Assembly (NCBI GenBank): GCA_963169595.1
Contig: CAUJFM010000188.1
Location: forward strand, 1 to 15,826
Origin: Bacteroidota bacterium
GTDB lineage: Bacteria; Bacteroidota; Bacteroidia; Flavobacteriales_F; PHOS-HE28
Length of the DNA: 15,826 bases
Reading direction: 5' to 3'
In this document: one piece after another, positions 12,886 to 15,826 of the stretch
How the letters are laid out: each line of letters begins with the position of its first letter
How positions within the stretch are numbered: the stretch's first letter is position 1
The notes under the pieces: generated by a model
Database searches by the model: none
What the model saw: only the letters and a program-made list of their open reading frames with translations
Told to the model about the DNA's origin: nothing
Position numbers and translations under genes: made by a program

Positions 12886-15075
12886 TCAACGGGTGGGAAG
12901 CATGCGTGCATCGATGTACCGCAGCACCTTTTCCATCAGGTGCACGCGGTCCCTGCCCCGCACATTGTGCCCATGGCCGGGGTAGTCGAAGAAATCGACG
13001 GGCACACCCTTGGCCACACAGGCCTTGATGAAGGAGAGGCTGTGCTGGGGCAGCACCACATCGTCCGCGCCACCGGTGATCAACAGCAGGTCATCCTGCA
13101 GCTTGTCGGCCTGTGCGTACAGGGTGGTGGCGGCATACCCGTCCGGGTTCTCCGCAGGGGTGTCCATGTAGCGCTCGGTGTACATCACCTCATACAGGCT
13201 CCAGTCCATCACCGGTCCGCCGGCCACGCCCACCTTGAAGACCCCCGGATGACGGGTGAGCATGGCCGTGGTCATGTGGCCACCGAAGCTCCATCCATGC
13301 ACTGCGATACGCGCGCTATCCACATACGGCAGGGAGCGCAGGAAGTCCACCCCACGCATCTGGTCCTTCACCTCGGTGATGCCGAGGTTGCGATGCACCG
13401 CTTGCTCGAAGGCCTTGCCCCGGTGGGCACTGCCGTGGCCATCCACGGTCCACACGAGGTAGCCGCGCTCGGCGGCCTCCAGCATCCAATGCGAGGCGCC
13501 GCCCAGGAAGGAATTGGTGACGAGCTGCACATGCGGCCCATTGTACACGTAGATGAGCACCGGATAGCGCTGCTTTTCGCTGAAGTAGCTGGGCTTGATC
13601 AGCCGTGCGTTGAGGCGATCACCGTTCTCGCCGAGGATGGTGAGCGTCTCGATGGTGCCCACCACATGGCCGGCAAGCGGATCACGGGAGGTGACCAGGG
13701 TCTTGGTGACCGCGCCGGTACGCACGTCGCGGAGTTCGATGCGGCCCGGAACGGTGACACTGCTCCAGCTGTCGATCAGCACCTGGCCATCGCTGCTCAA
13801 CTGGCCATGGTGTGTGCCGGGCTCCTGCGTGAGGCGCTGGGTCTTGCGGCTTGCCAGGTCGATGCGGTACAGGTGGGTCTCCATCGCACCCACCGGGTTA
13901 CCGGGCAGGATGGTCGCGGTGCCTTCAACGATCACGAAACTCTCTTGTGGGTCGGTGCCCACGATCTCCTTGATGTTCCAGGCCCCATCCGTCAACTGGC
14001 GGACCAGTCCCTTCTTGGCATCGTAGAGGTAGAGGTGGTTCCATCCGTTCCGCTCGCTCAGCCACAGGAACTGCTCCGGCCGGGTCTTCAGGAAGTGCGC
14101 GGGGTGCTCGGGTTCCAGGTACACCGGGTCCTGCTCGGTGAGCAGGGTGGCCACTGGAGCGCCGGTGAGCGCATCATAGCGCACCAGCTTCAGGTTCTCG
14201 GTCCTGCGGTCCAGATGCACTACATGCACAAAGCGCTCGTCCGCGCTCCAGCTGATGTTGGTATGGTAGTCGTCGACGGCCGCATCGGTCTTCAGGAACA
14301 CGGTGTTCCCGGTGCGCAGGTCATGCACCCCCACGGTGACCTGGTGGCTCGTCTGGCCTGCCATGGGGTACCGGATCGCATTGAACGTGCTGGGCTTGGT
14401 GCTGATGTCCTCCAATTGGTAGGTGGTCACCATGGTCTCGTCCATGCGGTAGAACGCGAGCAGGTTGCCCTTGGGGCTCCAGAAGGTGCCTTTGGTGATG
14501 CCGTACTCATTGCGATGGACGCTCTGGCCGTTCACGATGCCGTCCTTGCCATCGCTGGTGATGCGCGTGGGCAGGTTCTTGCCCAGGCCGGGCCGTTTGA
14601 TATAGAGGTCATTGTCCTTGGTGAAGGCCACATTGCCGCTCACGGGTTCGATATCCTCGTTGCTGGTGCCGGCCACCAGTTGGGTCTGTACCTGCAGGCT
14701 GCTGGCCGCCACGTCGAAGTCGTAGGTGCGCGCGTTGTGCAGGAAGCGGAAGTGACCGCTGTTCACCCAGGTGATGGCCGGGAAGCCCTTCAGCTGCGCG
14801 CTGTCCGGCAATTGCTTGTTGATCGCGGCCAGGTCGGTGATCGGCATGTCCATGGACTTGCCGAGGGTGCCGCGCATCAGCACGTTCTCCTTGGTCACGT
14901 AGGCATACTGGGGCGCCTCCTTGATCCACTGCAGCCCGCGCAACCGGTCCGGTGCCAGCTCGGTGCCGGCCTTCAGGATGGCATCGCGCAACACGAGCGG
15001 TTGCTTTTCCTGGGCCTTGGCGGAAGGCAGCAGGATGAAGGACAGGGCCAGGGTCAGGAGCGGAAGAGCACGCAT
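12886..15075 (-). CDS. Secreted S9 family (DPP-IV-like) serine peptidase
   Basis: A 729-aa exported prolyl-oligopeptidase-family peptidase of the DPP-IV type, which typically removes dipeptides from peptide N-termini in the periplasm. The signal peptide is MRALPLLTLALSFILLPSAKA-Q. Residues of about 40-470 form the DPPIV_N beta-propeller, with family stretches YGITKGTFWSPKGNLLAFYR (191-210) and SERNGWNHLYLYD (340-352). The alpha/beta-hydrolase domain (about 480-729) carries nucleophile Ser596 in GWSFGGH, the Asp671/Asp672 region (GGADDVVLPQHS) and probable catalytic His703 (PGHGHNV). All triad members appear present and length fits the family. There is no T9SS sorting domain. It starts 45 bp after the stop of the upstream peroxidase-family gene on the same strand, so co-transcription is likely. 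Which S9 subfamily substrate it prefers cannot be decided here; in a protein-degrading Bacteroidota it would complement the M28 peptidase. Confidence 0.95.
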   Translation of the reverse strand: MRALPLLTLALSFILLPSAKAQEKQPLVLRDAILKAGTELAPDRLRGLQWIKEAPQYAYVTKENVLMRGTLGKSMDMPITDLAAINKQLPDSAQLKGFPAITWVNSGHFRFLHNARTYDFDVAASSLQVQTQLVAGTSNEDIEPVSGNVAFTKDNDLYIKRPGLGKNLPTRITSDGKDGIVNGQSVHRNEYGITKGTFWSPKGNLLAFYRMDETMVTTYQLEDISTKPSTFNAIRYPMAGQTSHQVTVGVHDLRTGNTVFLKTDAAVDDYHTNISWSADERFVHVVHLDRRTENLKLVRYDALTGAPVATLLTEQDPVYLEPEHPAHFLKTRPEQFLWLSERNGWNHLYLYDAKKGLVRQLTDGAWNIKEIVGTDPQESFVIVEGTATILPGNPVGAMETHLYRIDLASRKTQRLTQEPGTHHGQLSSDGQVLIDSWSSVTVPGRIELRDVRTGAVTKTLVTSRDPLAGHVVGTIETLTILGENGDRLNARLIKPSYFSEKQRYPVLIYVYNGPHVQLVTNSFLGGASHWMLEAAERGYLVWTVDGHGSAHRGKAFEQAVHRNLGITEVKDQMRGVDFLRSLPYVDSARIAVHGWSFGGHMTTAMLTRHPGVFKVGVAGGPVMDWSLYEVMYTERYMDTPAENPDGYAATTLYAQADKLQDDLLLITGGADDVVLPQHSLSFIKACVAKGVPVDFFDYPGHGHNVRGRDRVHLMEKVLRYIDARMLPTR

Positions 15076-15120
15076 GATGGATCGGATGGGTGCTGCGAAG
15101 ATGGGCCGAAAAGCCCGACC

Positions 15121-15826
15121 TCAATGCGGGTCGCTGAAGCGCGGGTCGCTCAGGAACGCTTCATCCGTAAGCGTCCTCATGAAGGCCACCAGGTCCGCCC
15201 GGTCCTGTGCGTTCAGGTGGATCTGGTCGTTCACCCAGGGGAACATGTGCTCGTCCAGGTTGGGCGTGGTCAGCACCACGTCATCCGCGTAGAAGTTGAC
15301 CACTTCCTCCAAGGTGGCGAAGCGCCCATCGTGCATATAGGGTGCAGTGACCTCGATGTTGCGCAGGGTCGTGGTCTTGAACCGGCCACGATGCTCGCTG
15401 ATGCCCGACACTTCGGCAAGACCCTGGTCGGGCCCTGGGGGCAGCCCGATGTTGCGCACGCCGTGGTCCTGGAACAAGGGCAGCATGTGGCAGTTGTCGC
15501 AGTGCGCATCGCCGAAGAAGAGGTCCATGCCGCGCACCTCCTGCGGGGTCATGGCCGTGATGTCCCCATCGTAATGGAACCGATCGAAGCGGGAGTTCAG
15601 CGAGATGAGCGTCCGCTCGAACTGGGCCAGGGCATAGGCCACGTGCAGGCTGTCGATGGTGCTGGTGCCGAAGGCCCGGCGGAAGAGCTCGGGATACTCG
15701 GGGTGCTGCTGCAGCCGCTGCACCACCACCGGCCAGCTGTTGGCCATCTCGATGGGGTTGCGCACCGGACCGAACGCTTGCAGTTCCAAGCTGAGGGCGC
15801 GTGCATCCCAGAAGAAGAAATGGTCC
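15121..15826 (-). CDS. Di-heme cytochrome c peroxidase / MauG family protein (partial, N-terminus outside window)
   Basis: The C-terminal 234 residues of a di-heme peroxidase-family protein. The frame stays open to the right window edge, and family sequence continues there (FFFWDARALSLELQAFGPV), so the TTG near 15789 is not the start. The second heme motif CDNCH is at 15487-15501. It is preceded by EVRGMDLFFGDAHC and followed by the typical FKTTTLRNIEVTAPYMHDG, whose Met is the likely axial ligand of this C-terminal heme. The first heme site should lie in the missing N-terminal half. Family members reduce hydrogen peroxide with electrons from small cytochromes or cupredoxins, or oxidise protein side chains (MauG); which applies cannot be told from this half. 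An azurin-like cupredoxin gene downstream on the same strand is a plausible electron donor, by inference. Confidence 0.93.
   Translation of the reverse strand, partial: DHFFFWDARALSLELQAFGPVRNPIEMANSWPVVVQRLQQHPEYPELFRRAFGTSTIDSLHVAYALAQFERTLISLNSRFDRFHYDGDITAMTPQEVRGMDLFFGDAHCDNCHMLPLFQDHGVRNIGLPPGPDQGLAEVSGISEHRGRFKTTTLRNIEVTAPYMHDGRFATLEEVVNFYADDVVLTTPNLDEHMFPWVNDQIHLNAQDRADLVAFMRTLTDEAFLSDPRFSDPH

Overview
The window looks like a chromosomal stretch of a GC-rich member of the Bacteroidota, most likely a Flavobacteriales-type lineage. Four things point there: the 5S rRNA is of the Bacteroidota type; start codons have no visible Shine-Dalgarno sequences; promoter -7 boxes of the Bacteroidota form TAnnTTTG occur; and several exported proteins end in type IX secretion (T9SS) type A sorting domains (YPNP/FPNP/FPIP motifs). 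Two lineage-restricted families, DUF5606 and the exported protein often labelled 'asparagine synthetase B' in Bacteroidota, fit the same placement. There is no sign of phage, insertion sequences, CRISPR or other mobile DNA. All genes share the same GC-rich style.

Layout. Bases 1-607 hold the 3' end of an rRNA operon: the 23S 3' domain, the 5S gene and a strong intrinsic terminator. Bases 650-6910 are mostly housekeeping: an exported thioredoxin-like (TlpA-type) oxidoreductase (+), ispE (-), accA (+), a lipoprotein with an Ig-like domain and probable beta-propeller (-), and dnaB (+). The dnaB tail overlaps an exported Bacteroidota-specific protein (6879-8174, +), which is followed by a DUF5606 gene and a strong hairpin (8801-8830).

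From 8920 to the end the content changes to secreted redox and hydrolytic proteins: a pentaheme cytochrome c with a T9SS sorting domain (+), an M28 metallopeptidase with a T9SS sorting domain (+), an azurin-like cupredoxin with a T9SS sorting domain and a Gln where azurin has its axial Met (-), an S9/DPP-IV-type serine peptidase (-), and the C-terminal part of a MauG/di-heme cytochrome c peroxidase family gene (-) that runs off the right end.

How it works together. IspE (isoprenoid precursors), AccA (malonyl-CoA for fatty acids) and DnaB (replication) are independent core functions. The right third could be a small extracellular or cell-surface electron-transfer and protein-digestion set. That link rests on gene proximity and predicted location only, since the genes lie on both strands and are not one operon. 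Genes are tightly packed: three convergent pairs end 6, 0 and 2 bp apart. I found no convincing new multi-gene system. The best leads are the T9SS-exported multiheme cytochrome, the Gln-ligand azurin-like protein, the SSB-tip-like tail of DnaB, and the uncharacterised exported family at 6879-8174.
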